DNA of 64,000 nucleotides, from assembly GCF_042646385.1 (NCBI RefSeq), contig NZ_JBHRTO010000002.1, positions 248,001 through 312,000 on the forward strand, read 5' to 3'. This DNA is from Cypionkella sinensis (GTDB lineage Bacteria; Pseudomonadota; Alphaproteobacteria; Rhodobacterales; Rhodobacteraceae). A program made the position numbers and the translations under genes. Shown here piece by piece: positions 33,131 to 42,205 of this stretch (positions are counted from its first letter, which is position 1; each line of letters opens with the position of its first letter). The notes below the pieces were generated by a model, which had not been told where the DNA came from, did no database searches, and saw only the letters and a list, made by a program, of their open reading frames with translations.

Positions 33131-34270
33131 ATGGCCGTAACGGAAGCAAATCATTGGCCCTGCGCACAATGCGGGGCCGACCTGCGCTATGCGCCGGGTC
33201 AGACCGAGTTGAAATGTGACCATTGCGGCTATGTCCAAGCCATCCCAGCCAAAGCCCCGCGTCAAAAAGCCAGTGCGCTGGTCGAACATCCCCTTGCAAA
33301 GGGCCTGTCCGATGATCTGCCCGACGCGGCCAGCGAAGATGTGCGCTCGACCACCTGCCCGAATTGCGGCGCTGTGGTCGAGTTTCAGGGCGCCAATCAC
33401 GCCAGCCAATGCCCGTTCTGCGCCACCCCCGTCGTGGTCGATACCGGCAGCCACCGCCGGATCAAGCCGCAAGCCCTTGTGCCGTTCGAATTGACAGAAT
33501 CTCAGGCCCGCACCGCCTTGAAAAGCTGGCTGGGCAGCCTGTGGTTCGCGCCGAACTCTCTGCTGGAATACACCCGTGCGGGCCGCGCGATGGATGGCAT
33601 CTACGCGCCATTCTGGACCTTTGACGCCGACACCGACAGCCGCTATCGCGGCCAGCGCGGCGATTATTACTATGAAACCCAATGGGTGAACGTCACCGTC
33701 AACGGCAAGACCGAACGGCGGCAAGAACAGGTGCGCAAGACACGCTGGTCTGCCACTTCGGGCCGGGTTTCGCGTGATTTCGATGATGTGCTGGTGATGG
33801 CCTCCAGCAGCTTGCCTGCACGTCTTGGCAATGATCTGACCCCGTGGGATCTGACCAAACTGCAACCCTATTCGCCCGATTACCTCGCTGGTTTTCAAGC
33901 CGAAGGCTACACCGTGGGCCTAGCCGATGGTTGGGGCCGTGCCCAAGCCGTGATGGCCGATGTGATTGAAAACGACGTGCGCCGCGACATTGGCGGCGAT
34001 GAACAGCGCGTGGACACCGTCGATACCGATTACAGCGCCGAGACGTTCAAGCACATCCTGCTGCCGATCTGGATGGCCGCCTACAAATATGGCGGCAAAA
34101 GCTATCGCTTTCTGGTCAACGGCCAAACCGGAGAGGTGCAGGGCGAGCGTCCCTACAGCGTCTGGAAGATCACCTTTGCCGTTCTGGCGGCACTCATTCT
34201 GGCAGCGGCGGCGGCGTATATTTACGATCCGTCCATCTTTGGCCTGCCGCAACCCGATTGGATGGATTGA
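33131..34270 (+). CDS. Zinc-ribbon membrane protein (YdjG-like)
   Basis: Two zinc ribbons open the 379-residue protein: WPCAQCGADLRY..LKCDHCGYVQ (about residues 10-36) and STTCPNCGAVVEF..SQCPFCATPVVV (about 75-103). A large beta-rich region follows (IYAPFWTFDADTDSRYRGQRGDYYYE, HILLPIWMAAYKYGGKSYRFLVNGQTGEVQGERP). One transmembrane helix is near the C-terminus (KITFAVLAALILAAAAAYIY, about 343-362). Databases often name such proteins primosomal-protein-N'-like or TFIIB-type zinc finger proteins, but there is no helicase domain. The layout is that of YdjG-like partners of SPFH proteins. It is the last gene of the cluster, before a clear hairpin. Confidence 0.82.
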   Translation: MAVTEANHWPCAQCGADLRYAPGQTELKCDHCGYVQAIPAKAPRQKASALVEHPLAKGLSDDLPDAASEDVRSTTCPNCGAVVEFQGANHASQCPFCATPVVVDTGSHRRIKPQALVPFELTESQARTALKSWLGSLWFAPNSLLEYTRAGRAMDGIYAPFWTFDADTDSRYRGQRGDYYYETQWVNVTVNGKTERRQEQVRKTRWSATSGRVSRDFDDVLVMASSSLPARLGNDLTPWDLTKLQPYSPDYLAGFQAEGYTVGLADGWGRAQAVMADVIENDVRRDIGGDEQRVDTVDTDYSAETFKHILLPIWMAAYKYGGKSYRFLVNGQTGEVQGERPYSVWKITFAVLAALILAAAAAYIYDPSIFGLPQPDWMD

Positions 34271-34353
34271 ACCTGCGCGGGCGCTTCGGGCAGTGAAAAT
34301 CGCACCAACCACAACATATTGTGGATTTCGCCCAAATGCCGCTCCAAAAACAC

Positions 34354-34379
34354 AAGTCATTCCCAGATGGGAATGACTT
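34354..34379 (+). terminator. Hairpin terminating the XpaC-TelA-SPFH cluster
   Basis: AAGTCATTCCC and its exact complement form an 11-bp stem with loop AGAT, ending CTTTGCC. It lies 83 bases after the zinc-ribbon gene and before purC. The U-tract is only three bases. Confidence 0.65.
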
Positions 34380-34499
34380 TGCCGCAGTTTGATCAGAAAT
34401 CTGCGCCAATGCCCGCAGCGGTCAAGCCCGACGGTTGACTCTGCCCCGCCCGCGCGCGATGAGGCGAAACAGCATACTGGGCAGCTTGGGGGCCAATCC

Positions 34500-35471
34500 G
34501 TGACCGATCTTTCCCGCGTTCTTGACCACGCCCGCATTGCCGAACTGCCGAACCCCTATTTCGGTAAGGTGCGCGATTGCTACGATCTGCCCGCCACCGC
34601 CGATCAACCCGCGCGGCGGATTTTGATTTCCTCCGACCGGATTTCCGCGTTTGACCGCATCCTTGCCGCGATCCCGTTCAAGGGGCAGGTGCTGACGCAA
34701 ATGGCGCGGTTCTGGTTTGACCACACCGCCGACATCTGCCCCAATCATGTGCTGGCCTATCCTGACCCGAATGTGGTGATCGGCAAACACGTCACCATCC
34801 TTCCGGTCGAGGTGGTGGTGCGCGGCTATCTGGCGGGCACGACCTCCACTTCCGTGCTGACCCAGTATAAGAACGGCACCCGCACCATGTATGGCCACAC
34901 CCTGCCCGATGGCCTGCGCGACAATCAGGTGCTGCCCACCCCGATCATCACGCCCACGTCGAAAGCCTTCGACGGCGGCCATGACGAACCGTTGACCGAG
35001 GCCGAAATCATCGCTCAAGGCCTGCTGACGGCGTCGCAATGGGCCGATGTGTCAGCCAAGGCGCTGGCCCTGTTCGCCCGCGGGCAAAAGATGGCGGCAG
35101 AGCGCGGCTTGATCCTTGTCGACACCAAATACGAATTCGGCCTTGATGCCGAAGGCAACATCCTGATCGCTGACGAGATTCACACCCCCGACTCCAGCCG
35201 CTACTGGATCGCCAGCGGCTATCAACAGGCTTTCGAGGCAGGCACCCGCCCGCCAAGTTTCGACAAGGATGTGATCCGGTCTTGGGTCAACGCCCGCTGC
35301 GACCCTTACGTCGATGCCATCCCGGAAATCCCGGCAGACATGATTGCAGCCACCAGCCGCGTCTACATCGAGGCATATGAGGCGATCACCGGCCAAACTT
35401 TCGTGCCCGACGCGACAGGGGCCACACCGTTGGACCGTGTGCGCGCCAATCTGGCCCCCTATTTCGTGTAG
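34500..35471 (+). CDS. purC: SAICAR synthase
   Basis: PurC condenses CAIR with aspartate in purine synthesis. The 323-residue product belongs to the longer PurC type: GKVRDCYDL near residue 24, ILISSDRISAFDRILAAIPFKGQVLTQMARFWF, and EVVVRGYLAGTTSTSVLTQY. GLILVDTKYEFGLDAEGNILIADEIHTPDSSRYW and FDKDVIRSWVNARCDPY follow. The start is GTG at 34500, after GGGGG at 7-base spacing; the longer frame to 34389 runs into the terminator region of the previous cluster. Some Rhodobacterales also carry a short PurC elsewhere. It is not linked to other pur genes here. Confidence 0.93.
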   Translation: MTDLSRVLDHARIAELPNPYFGKVRDCYDLPATADQPARRILISSDRISAFDRILAAIPFKGQVLTQMARFWFDHTADICPNHVLAYPDPNVVIGKHVTILPVEVVVRGYLAGTTSTSVLTQYKNGTRTMYGHTLPDGLRDNQVLPTPIITPTSKAFDGGHDEPLTEAEIIAQGLLTASQWADVSAKALALFARGQKMAAERGLILVDTKYEFGLDAEGNILIADEIHTPDSSRYWIASGYQQAFEAGTRPPSFDKDVIRSWVNARCDPYVDAIPEIPADMIAATSRVYIEAYEAITGQTFVPDATGATPLDRVRANLAPYFV

Positions 35472-35534
35472 GCGGCTGTTTGCGCTAACTCTGGCGGATC
35501 GTGTAGTGTCGCAAAAACGCCAAGGGAGGCCATT

Positions 35535-36458
35535 ATGATTCTGTCCTGTGGGGAAGCCCTGATCGACATGCTGCCGCGCACGACCACGCTGGGCGAACCC
35601 GCGTTCTCGCCCTATGCAGGCGGCGCGGTGTTCAACACAGCGATGGCCTTGGGCCGTCTGGGCGCACCTTCAGGGTTCTTCTCGGGCGTCTCGAACGACA
35701 TGCTGGGCGAGATTTTGGCCGATACCTTGACCGCCTCCAAAGTCGACCACAGCTTTTGCGCGCGCTCAGATCGCCCCACCACGGTGGCTTTCGTCAAGCT
35801 GGTGAACGGCCAAGCCACCTATGCCTTCTACGATGAAGCCACCGCCGGGCGGATGCTGGCGCTGACGGATTTGCCGCAGTTGGGCGATGAGATCGAGGCA
35901 CTGTTTGTCGGCGGTATCTCCCTTGTCAACGACCCCGCCGCCAGCACCTACGAGGCGCTTCAGGCACGTGAGGCTCCCCTGCGGGTGACGATGATCGACC
36001 CCAACATCCGCCCCGGCTTTATCGCTGGCAAAGAGGCAGAATACCGCGCCCGCATCGAACGCATGGTGGCGCGGGCGGATATCGTGAAGCTGTCGGATGA
36101 AGACCTGCACTGGCTGGAAGGTGCGGGCGATCTGGTGGCCCTTGCACGCGGTATTCTGGCAAAGGGTCCGAAAGTGGTGTTCATCACCGAGGGTGCCGCA
36201 GGCGCCCGCGCGGTGACAGCCACGCAAGACCGGTTTGTCGCGGCGCAAAAGGTGACGGTGGTCGATACCGTCGGCGCAGGCGATACCTTCAACGCAGGCG
36301 TGTTGGCAGCCTTGCATCAGGCGGGCGCACTGTCGAAATCGCGCGTGGCAGCCCTGTCGGACGCCGAACTGGACGCGGCTTTGTCCTTGGGCACCCGCGC
36401 AGCGGCGGTGACGGTCTCGCGTGCGGGCGCAAACCCGCCTTGGGCGCACGAGCTTTGA
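35535..36458 (+). CDS. PfkB-family sugar kinase, fructokinase-like
   Basis: The 307-residue product has the PfkB fold: ILSCGEALIDMLP at the start, FSPYAGGAVFNTAMALGRLG, FFSGVSNDMLGEIL, and the ATP-site/catalytic signature DTVGAGDTFNAGVLAAL near residue 240 with the base Asp. The family includes fructokinases, ribokinases and 2-keto-3-deoxygluconate kinases; fructose is the best guess from overall appearance, not proven. It is preceded by AGGGAGG with 5 to 6-base spacing and overlaps dtd by 4 bases, so the two are co-translated. Confidence 0.85.
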   Translation: MILSCGEALIDMLPRTTTLGEPAFSPYAGGAVFNTAMALGRLGAPSGFFSGVSNDMLGEILADTLTASKVDHSFCARSDRPTTVAFVKLVNGQATYAFYDEATAGRMLALTDLPQLGDEIEALFVGGISLVNDPAASTYEALQAREAPLRVTMIDPNIRPGFIAGKEAEYRARIERMVARADIVKLSDEDLHWLEGAGDLVALARGILAKGPKVVFITEGAAGARAVTATQDRFVAAQKVTVVDTVGAGDTFNAGVLAALHQAGALSKSRVAALSDAELDAALSLGTRAAAVTVSRAGANPPWAHEL

Positions 36459-36898
36459 GGGCGCTGCTGCAACGGGTCAGCCGAGCCTCGGTTTCAGTCG
36501 ATGGCGCGGTGGTGGGCGAGATCGGCGCGGGGTTGCTGATTTTGATCTGCGCGATGCAGGGTGACACCGAAGCGCAAGCAGATAAACTTGCCGCCAAAAT
36601 TGCCAAACTGCGGATTTTCAAAGACGCCGCAGGCAAGATGAACCTGTCGGTGAAAGACGCGGGCGGCGCGGCACTGGTGGTGTCGCAGTTCACCCTTGCA
36701 GCCGATCTGCGCGGCAATCGGCCGGGTTTTTCCTATGCGGCGGCCCCGGATGAGGGGCGGCGGCTCTATGAGTACTTCTCGGGCCGGATTGCGGCCGAGG
36801 GGATCGCTGTCGCCAACGGGATTTTTGGCGCCGATATGGATGTCAGCCTGAACAACGATGGGCCAGTGACGATCTGGATGGACACAGCAGATTTGTGA
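36455..36898 (+). CDS. dtd: D-aminoacyl-tRNA deacylase
   Basis: DTD removes D-amino acids (and glycine from tRNA-Ala) from mischarged tRNAs. The 147-residue product shows ALLQRVSRASVSVDGAVVGEIG at the start and the two active-site motifs, LVVSQFTLAAD (SQFTL) and NNDGPVTIWMD (NxGPVT/S). The start is the TTG at 36455, which shares bases with the TGA of the PfkB gene (TTGA overlap). This is an unusual start codon, but it is required because the family begins MRALLQRV here. Confidence 0.93.
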   Translation: MRALLQRVSRASVSVDGAVVGEIGAGLLILICAMQGDTEAQADKLAAKIAKLRIFKDAAGKMNLSVKDAGGAALVVSQFTLAADLRGNRPGFSYAAAPDEGRRLYEYFSGRIAAEGIAVANGIFGADMDVSLNNDGPVTIWMDTADL

Positions 36899-36979
36899 AA
36901 GGTCAAACGCCAAACCTGATCAATCTGCTGCCACTATCCACCCGGCCACGTCAGATCGAGTCCCAGTCGCCCTTTGGCC

Positions 36980-37065
36980 CTTCATCTTGGCCTAAATACT
37001 CCCGCCGGAGGCTCCTGCCATCCACCAAAGAAGCCTCCGGCGGGAGTATTTAGGCCAAGATGAAG
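36980..37065. repeat. Perfect 34-bp inverted pair of GGAGTATTT elements
   Basis: The arm at 36980-37013 is the exact complement of the arm at 37032-37065 across an 18-base spacer. The arms differ from the pair at 10590 only at the TTGGTC/TTGGCC position and the ends, while the spacers differ. It lies between the convergent dtd and 37147 genes. Confidence 0.9.
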
Positions 37066-37146
37066 CGGCAGCAGCGGCCAAGACCCGAAGGGGCAAGGCC
37101 GCTGGGGCGGGACGCAAAATTGATTTAGCGTGCCAAAGATCCGCGC

Positions 37147-37650
37147 TCAGTTCAGCGCGTCGGCACATTCGATCAACGCCGCCATCGAGGCTTTCGAGCC
37201 TGCAAGCGGGTAATCGCGCACGCCGTCACCGTTCTCGTCGCGCAGATGTGCGGTGCGGCCTTCGGCCACTTCGACCAGAAAGTTCACCGCCTTGTCGCTG
37301 TTGGGCAGATCAAACAGTGCTGAATTGCCGGTCAGGGTGGCATTGCTCAGGCTCCATTCGCCGCGACGATCCACTTCCACTTGGAGATCGGCGGTGTCGC
37401 CTTCTGTGAAATTCCAATCGGTCGAATAGAATTGCAGGCGGATCGACTGATCCTGGAACACCCAGATGGTGAAGCTTTCCGCACCTTCATCGACCGCGGC
37501 CTGACAGGCGACAGAGCCATCATCAAAGCTGTTGACCGCCACCATCCAGTTTTTGTGCTGGAATAGAACCTGCTGTTCGGCTTGCGCCAGACCGGGGGCC
37601 ATACACGCGGCCAAAACAACTGCACCCATTCCGATTTGCCAGAATTTCAT
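37147..37650 (-). CDS. Uncharacterised secreted protein
   Basis: The 167-residue product has a signal peptide (MKFWQIGMGAVVLAACMAPGLAQA, cleavage before EQQVLF). The mature domain is of mixed beta type with Cys in VACQAAVDEG and ALIECADALN, which could form one disulfide. The layout recalls IalB-like invasion-associated proteins, but the similarity is too weak to name it. An LAAC stretch inside the signal could be read as a lipobox; its position in the helix makes that less likely. The start at 37650 follows GGGAG. Confidence 0.6.
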   Translation of the reverse strand: MKFWQIGMGAVVLAACMAPGLAQAEQQVLFQHKNWMVAVNSFDDGSVACQAAVDEGAESFTIWVFQDQSIRLQFYSTDWNFTEGDTADLQVEVDRRGEWSLSNATLTGNSALFDLPNSDKAVNFLVEVAEGRTAHLRDENGDGVRDYPLAGSKASMAALIECADALN

Positions 37651-37721
37651 GGCGATCTCCCTCACGATTGCGTGAGGAAGATCGGCGAGAATCCGCCATT
37701 TCGCAAATGAAATAGGCTGTC

Positions 37722-37742
37722 ATCTTGCCGTAGCGGCAAGAT
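37722..37742 (-). terminator. Hairpin after the acyl-CoA synthetase gene
   Basis: ATCTTGCCG/CGGCAAGAT forms a perfect 9-bp stem with a 3-base loop, 12 bases beyond the stop at 37755 on the minus strand. There is no clean U-tract. Confidence 0.55.
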
Positions 37743-37754
37743 TCAATCTGCGGT

Positions 37755-39653
37755 TTAGGGCTTGGCCTGCCAATCCCAGCCCTGCGTGAACGCGCCAAGC
37801 ACCGCAGCGACGGCCTCGGTGGAGGTTGGGCTTGAGGCCACCAGCTTGGCAACGAGGCCGCGTTTCTTATCCTCGACCACTTCGGCCACTGTCACCGGCA
37901 GCTTCGCCTCGGCCAAGGCGGCGTTGTAGGTGCGGATGATGGCAAGGCGGCGCAGATCGGGTTTGAACACCTTGCCCACGGCGGTTTTCGGCAGTTCGGG
38001 CAGGATTTCGATGTATTTTGGCTGTGCGGCGCGCTCGGCGATATGGGTTTTGGCGTAATCCATCAGTTGATCAACGGTCAGCGTCGCCCCCTTGCCCAGT
38101 TCGACATAGGCGCAGGGCAATTCACCCGAATGCGCATCGGGCTGGCCGATGGCACCGACAAAGCCGACACCTTCGCAGCCCATCAGGGCCTCTTCGATGA
38201 TGGCGGGGTCGATGTTATGGCCACCGCGAATGATCAGATCCTTGGCGCGCCCGGTGATGAACAGGTAGCCGTCGGCATCCAGCCGGCCCAGATCGCCGGT
38301 GCGCAAAAAGATGCCATCGGCGAACAGATCGCGGTTCTTGTCGACCTCGGTGTAGGTCGAGCCGGGCAGCACGCCGGGGTTCGAGACGCAGATTTCGCCG
38401 ACCTCATCCGTGTCGCAGATGCGGAAGCCATCCGGGGTTTTTTGCAGGATGCGGATCTCGGTATAGGGGAAGGCAAACCCGACCGAGCCGATTTTCTTCG
38501 CGCCATCGGGCGGATTGACCGCGACAAGGCAGGTGCATTCGGTCAGGCCATAGCCCTCGACGATCTGCACGCCCGTGATTTTCTCAAAACGGTTGAACAG
38601 CTCAATCGGCAGCGGGGCCGAGCCGGAAAATGCGCCGCGCAGAGACTCGATCTTGGCGTTGACCGGGCGTTGCAGCAAAGCGGAAAGTGCCGTGGGCACG
38701 GTGACAAGATAGCTGGCCTGCCAGCGTTCGATCAGCTTCCACAGGTTATCGAACACGCCTTCGCCGCGATAGCCTGCCGGGGTGGGGAAGATCACATGCG
38801 CGCCCGATGCGATCATCGACATCAGGATCGGATAGGCTGCGAACACATGGAAGAGTGGCAGCGGGCACATCACGGTATCGGTTTCGCGAAACAGCAGGCG
38901 ACCACCGAGCCAGCCGTTATAAATCATCCCCGAGGCGCGGTGCTGGGCGACCTTGGGCATGCCCGTGGTGCCGCCGGTGTGGAAATAGGCGGCGGTGTGG
39001 TCAGCGATGCGGTCGGTGAAGGTCAGCCGATCAGCGGGCTGGCGGGCACATTCGGCGTTGAAATTCTTGACATTCGCGCTGTGGTGGACGTGGTTTTTCG
39101 GGCGCACGAACGGCACGATCCAGCTTTTGGGCGGGCTGAGATAGCGGTTCAGATCAACCTCGAGCACGGTTTTGACGCCGGGGGCGTGGGCCACAGCCTC
39201 GGCCACCTTTTGCGCAAGGTCGGTTTTTGGGAAGGGTTTAAGGGTGACGACGACTTTCGCGCCGGTTTCACGCAGGATGGCCGAGATCTGTGCAGGCTCC
39301 AGCAGCGGGTTGATCGGGTTGACGATGCCTGCGGTCGCCCCGGCGAGCAGGGTTATGGCAGTTTCCAGCGCGTTGGGCAGAACATAGGCCACTACATCGG
39401 CGGGGCCGATGCCAAGGCTGCGGAACAGGTTGGCGGCCTGGGTCACGCAGGCGTGCAGTTCGTTCCACGTCAGGGTCTGCGCGGGGTCGGTCGGGCCAGA
39501 CAGAAGCTGATAGCTGATCGCCGGGCGGGCCCCGTGTTTGGCGCGGGTGCGCGACAGGAAATCATAGATCGAATGGGCAATGTCGCGGCTTTCCCACGAA
39601 GATTCGGCCTCGATAGCTTTAAGATCGGCGCGAGATGCGAAGCCGCCTGTCAT
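37755..39653 (-). CDS. Acyl-CoA synthetase (ANL superfamily AMP-forming)
   Basis: The 632-residue product has the adenylate-forming motifs: TAAYFHTGGTTGMPKVAQH (P-loop-like A3), LPLFHVFAAYPI, VEGYGLTECTCLVAVNPP (A5), FLRTGDLGRLDADGYLFITGRAKDLIIRGGHNIDP (A7/A8) and LPKTAVGKVFKPDLR with the catalytic Lys (A10). This is a fatty acyl-CoA synthetase-like enzyme that activates a carboxylic acid through an acyl-AMP. The length and the N-terminal block (YQLLSGPTDPAQTLTW) match a branch common in Rhodobacterales; the chain length or substrate cannot be told. It stands alone. Confidence 0.88.
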   Translation of the reverse strand: MTGGFASRADLKAIEAESSWESRDIAHSIYDFLSRTRAKHGARPAISYQLLSGPTDPAQTLTWNELHACVTQAANLFRSLGIGPADVVAYVLPNALETAITLLAGATAGIVNPINPLLEPAQISAILRETGAKVVVTLKPFPKTDLAQKVAEAVAHAPGVKTVLEVDLNRYLSPPKSWIVPFVRPKNHVHHSANVKNFNAECARQPADRLTFTDRIADHTAAYFHTGGTTGMPKVAQHRASGMIYNGWLGGRLLFRETDTVMCPLPLFHVFAAYPILMSMIASGAHVIFPTPAGYRGEGVFDNLWKLIERWQASYLVTVPTALSALLQRPVNAKIESLRGAFSGSAPLPIELFNRFEKITGVQIVEGYGLTECTCLVAVNPPDGAKKIGSVGFAFPYTEIRILQKTPDGFRICDTDEVGEICVSNPGVLPGSTYTEVDKNRDLFADGIFLRTGDLGRLDADGYLFITGRAKDLIIRGGHNIDPAIIEEALMGCEGVGFVGAIGQPDAHSGELPCAYVELGKGATLTVDQLMDYAKTHIAERAAQPKYIEILPELPKTAVGKVFKPDLRRLAIIRTYNAALAEAKLPVTVAEVVEDKKRGLVAKLVASSPTSTEAVAAVLGAFTQGWDWQAKP

Positions 39654-39802
39654 GGTAATCCTCCCCTTTGGTCTTCGAACCGGGCCGATCTGCGGCGGCC
39701 TCGGGTAGGGTCAAGATGGGGAAGATTGCGGGCTGGGGCAAGGAAAAGCCGCGCGCAAAACGCAACGTCAGCCCGCCTTTGGTGACAGGCGGGCTGAAAC
39801 AG

Positions 39803-40246
39803 TCAGGCGCGGTGCGTGGTTTGCGGAATCCGCAGCATCTGGCCGGGGTAGATTTTGTCGGGGTGCGACAGCATCGGTTTGTTGGCTTCAAAGATCGCCT
39901 GATACATGCTGGCTTTGCCGAGGGTGTGCTTGGCAATCGCGGACAGCGTGTCGCCCTTCTTGACCGTGTAGAACACCGGCGCTTCGGCATCTGCTTCGGC
40001 CTCAACCTGGGCGACGCCTTGGACATTGCCGGCGGCAAGGATGATCTTCTCTTTCATCTCGGGGCTGACGGCGGTGCCTTGCAGAGTGACTTTGTCACCC
40101 TGAACCGAGATGTCGACACCCGTGGTATCAAGGCCGATGTCGTTCATCGCGGTCTTGATCGCCTCGGGCTCTGGCGCGGTGGCGGCTTCGGCTTTGCTGC
40201 CAAACAGCGAGGCCCCCGATTCCTTAACGAAACTCCACAAACCCAT
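39803..40246 (-). CDS. lysM: BON-LysM protein (Kbp/YgaU-like)
   Basis: The 147-residue product has an N-terminal helix (MGLWSFVKESGASLFG) and a BON domain (about 30-90: IKTAMNDIGLDTTGVDISVQGDKVTLQGTAVS, GNVQGVAQVEAE). A C-terminal LysM domain follows (about 97-145: YTVKKGDTLSAIAKHTLGKASMYQAIFEANKPML.HPDKIYPGQMLRIP). This is the architecture of E. coli Kbp (YgaU), a cytoplasmic potassium-binding protein. There is no signal peptide. The start at 40246 is preceded by AGAGGAG. The gene is monocistronic. Confidence 0.9.
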   Translation of the reverse strand: MGLWSFVKESGASLFGSKAEAATAPEPEAIKTAMNDIGLDTTGVDISVQGDKVTLQGTAVSPEMKEKIILAAGNVQGVAQVEAEADAEAPVFYTVKKGDTLSAIAKHTLGKASMYQAIFEANKPMLSHPDKIYPGQMLRIPQTTHRA

Positions 40247-40335
40247 TTTACGCTCCTCTAAGCTTGCACAACTGGGCGCAAGGTAGCGGGGGCGTTGTTG
40301 GAAGGCGCGAGGGAAAGTCGGCGGGGATTTCCCCG

Positions 40336-42114
40336 TCAAACAGACCCGTCGGTGAATTGCAGGCGGGCGAGGCGGGCGTAAAGGCCGCCTTGGGCCACCA
40401 GTTCATCATGGGTGCCGATGGCAGCGATACGACCTTGGTCCAGCACCACGATGCGGTCGGCGCGCTTGACGGTGGCAAGGCGGTGGGCGACGACGATGGT
40501 GGTGCGGCCTTTGGCAAGGTGATCTACAGCGGCCTGTACGGCGCGTTCGGATTCAGCGTCCAGCGCCGAGGTGGCCTCATCCAGCAGCAACACGGGCGCG
40601 TCGCGCAGGATTGCGCGGGCGATGGCAATGCGTTGCTTCTGGCCGCCGGACAGCATGACGCCACGCTCGCCCAGATAGGTTTGATAGCCTTGCGGCAGGG
40701 CTTGGATGAAATCGTCAGCGGCGGCGGCTTTTGCGGCGGCCTGCACTTCGGCGAGGGTGGCGTCGGGGCGGCCGAAGCGGATGTTCTCCAGCGCCGAGGT
40801 GGCGAAGATCACCGGGTCTTGCGGGACAAGGGCCATGGCCGCGCGGAAATCAGCACGGGCGAGGCTGCGCAGGTCTTGGCCGTCGATGGTGATGCGGCCC
40901 GATTGCGGATCGTAAAACCGCATCAAGAGTTGCAGCACGGTGGATTTGCCTGCGCCCGAGGGGCCGACGAGGGCGACGGTTTCGCCGGGTTGCACAGTCA
41001 GACTAAGGCCGTGCAGGGCGGGGGCGTTGGGGCGGGCGGGGTAGTGAAAGACGACATTATCCAGCGTGATCGCACCTTTGACCGGGCGCGGCAGAGCGGC
41101 AGGTGTGGCGGATTCAACGACGGGGTCGGTGGCTTCGAGCATTTCCACCAACCGCTCGGTCGCGCCTGCAGCACGTTGGAGTTCGCCCCAGATTTCCGAG
41201 AGTGAGCCGACCGCCCCTGCAACAAGAACGGCGTAGATGACGAATTGTACCAACTGGCCGGGGGTCATCGTGCCGTCGCGCACGTCACGCGCGCCCATCC
41301 ACAGCACGCCGACTACGCCCGCAAACACCAGGAAGATCACGATAACGGTCATTGCGGCGCGGGTGGCCATGCGGGTTTTGGCCGAAATGAACGACTGTTC
41401 CGAAACCGTGGCGAATTCGGCACGGGTCAGCGCCTCATGCGTGAAAGACTGGACCGTCTGCACGGCGGACAGGGCTTCCGAGGCTTTGCCAGAGCTTTGC
41501 GCGATCCAGTCCTGGTTCTCTCGGCTTTGATTGCGTAGGCGGCGGCCAAGGGTGACGATGGGAATGATGATGGCGGGGACGATCAGCAGCACCAATCCCG
41601 TCAGTTTGAACGAGGTTAGGCACATCAGCACCATGCCGCCAATCACCGTCAGACTGTTGCGCAGGGCGACGGAAACCGACGAGCCGATCACCGACAGGAT
41701 CAGCGTGGTGTCGGTGGTGATGCGGCTGAGCACTTCGCCGGTGAGGATTTTCTCAAAATACGCCGGGCTCATCCCCATCACGCGGTCAAACAGAGCGCGG
41801 CGGATGTCGGTGACAACGCGCTCGCCCAAGCGGGTGACGAAGTAGTAACGGATGCCGGTGCCCACTGCCAAGGCCGCGGCGATCAGCAGCGCCGCACCGA
41901 AGTACTTATCGACGATGCTCAGGTCGCCCGCGTTGAAATTGTCGATGACGCGGCGGACGGCCATTGGCAGGATCAGACTGACAGAGGCGGTCAGCACCAA
42001 GGCCAGCCCAGCGGTGATCATCATCGGGCGATAGGGGCGCAGGAAGGGCCAGAGGCCGCGCAGGGCACCGACTTTCTTCGATTTCGCGCGTTGTTCGGTG
42101 GTGGTGTCGGCCAT
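40336..42114 (-). CDS. MsbA-like ABC exporter (fused permease and ATPase)
   Basis: The 592-residue half-exporter has an N-terminal six-helix transmembrane domain (about 20-325). The nucleotide-binding domain follows with GPSGAGKSTVLQLLMRFYDP (Walker A), LVPQDPVIFATSALENI (Q-loop), LSGGQKQRIAIARAIL (signature) and VLLLDEATSALD (Walker B). It should act as a homodimer, exporting lipids or drugs. The second half of the ATPase is canonical, so it is functional. Alphaproteobacterial relatives are annotated MsbA or multidrug exporters; the substrate is unknown. It lies 89 bases downstream (minus strand) of the second dispersed repeat. Confidence 0.9.
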   Translation of the reverse strand: MADTTTEQRAKSKKVGALRGLWPFLRPYRPMMITAGLALVLTASVSLILPMAVRRVIDNFNAGDLSIVDKYFGAALLIAAALAVGTGIRYYFVTRLGERVVTDIRRALFDRVMGMSPAYFEKILTGEVLSRITTDTTLILSVIGSSVSVALRNSLTVIGGMVLMCLTSFKLTGLVLLIVPAIIIPIVTLGRRLRNQSRENQDWIAQSSGKASEALSAVQTVQSFTHEALTRAEFATVSEQSFISAKTRMATRAAMTVIVIFLVFAGVVGVLWMGARDVRDGTMTPGQLVQFVIYAVLVAGAVGSLSEIWGELQRAAGATERLVEMLEATDPVVESATPAALPRPVKGAITLDNVVFHYPARPNAPALHGLSLTVQPGETVALVGPSGAGKSTVLQLLMRFYDPQSGRITIDGQDLRSLARADFRAAMALVPQDPVIFATSALENIRFGRPDATLAEVQAAAKAAAADDFIQALPQGYQTYLGERGVMLSGGQKQRIAIARAILRDAPVLLLDEATSALDAESERAVQAAVDHLAKGRTTIVVAHRLATVKRADRIVVLDQGRIAAIGTHDELVAQGGLYARLARLQFTDGSV

Positions 42115-42205
42115 GGCGGTGCCCTTGATTGCTTGCGGCTTCGTCTAAGCCTGTGCGCGGATGGCTGCAAGCGTCCGGATGTCGCGCAGGCCTTTGGTCG
42201 GAGGC

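Noticed and set aside
32006..33898. 630-codon minus-strand frame opposite the SPFH and zinc-ribbon genes
   Set aside because: The sense-strand proteins have clear domains; the antisense product is a His/Arg-rich shadow.
38043..39785. 580-codon plus-strand frame opposite the acyl-CoA synthetase gene
   Set aside because: Antisense shadow of a motif-complete gene.
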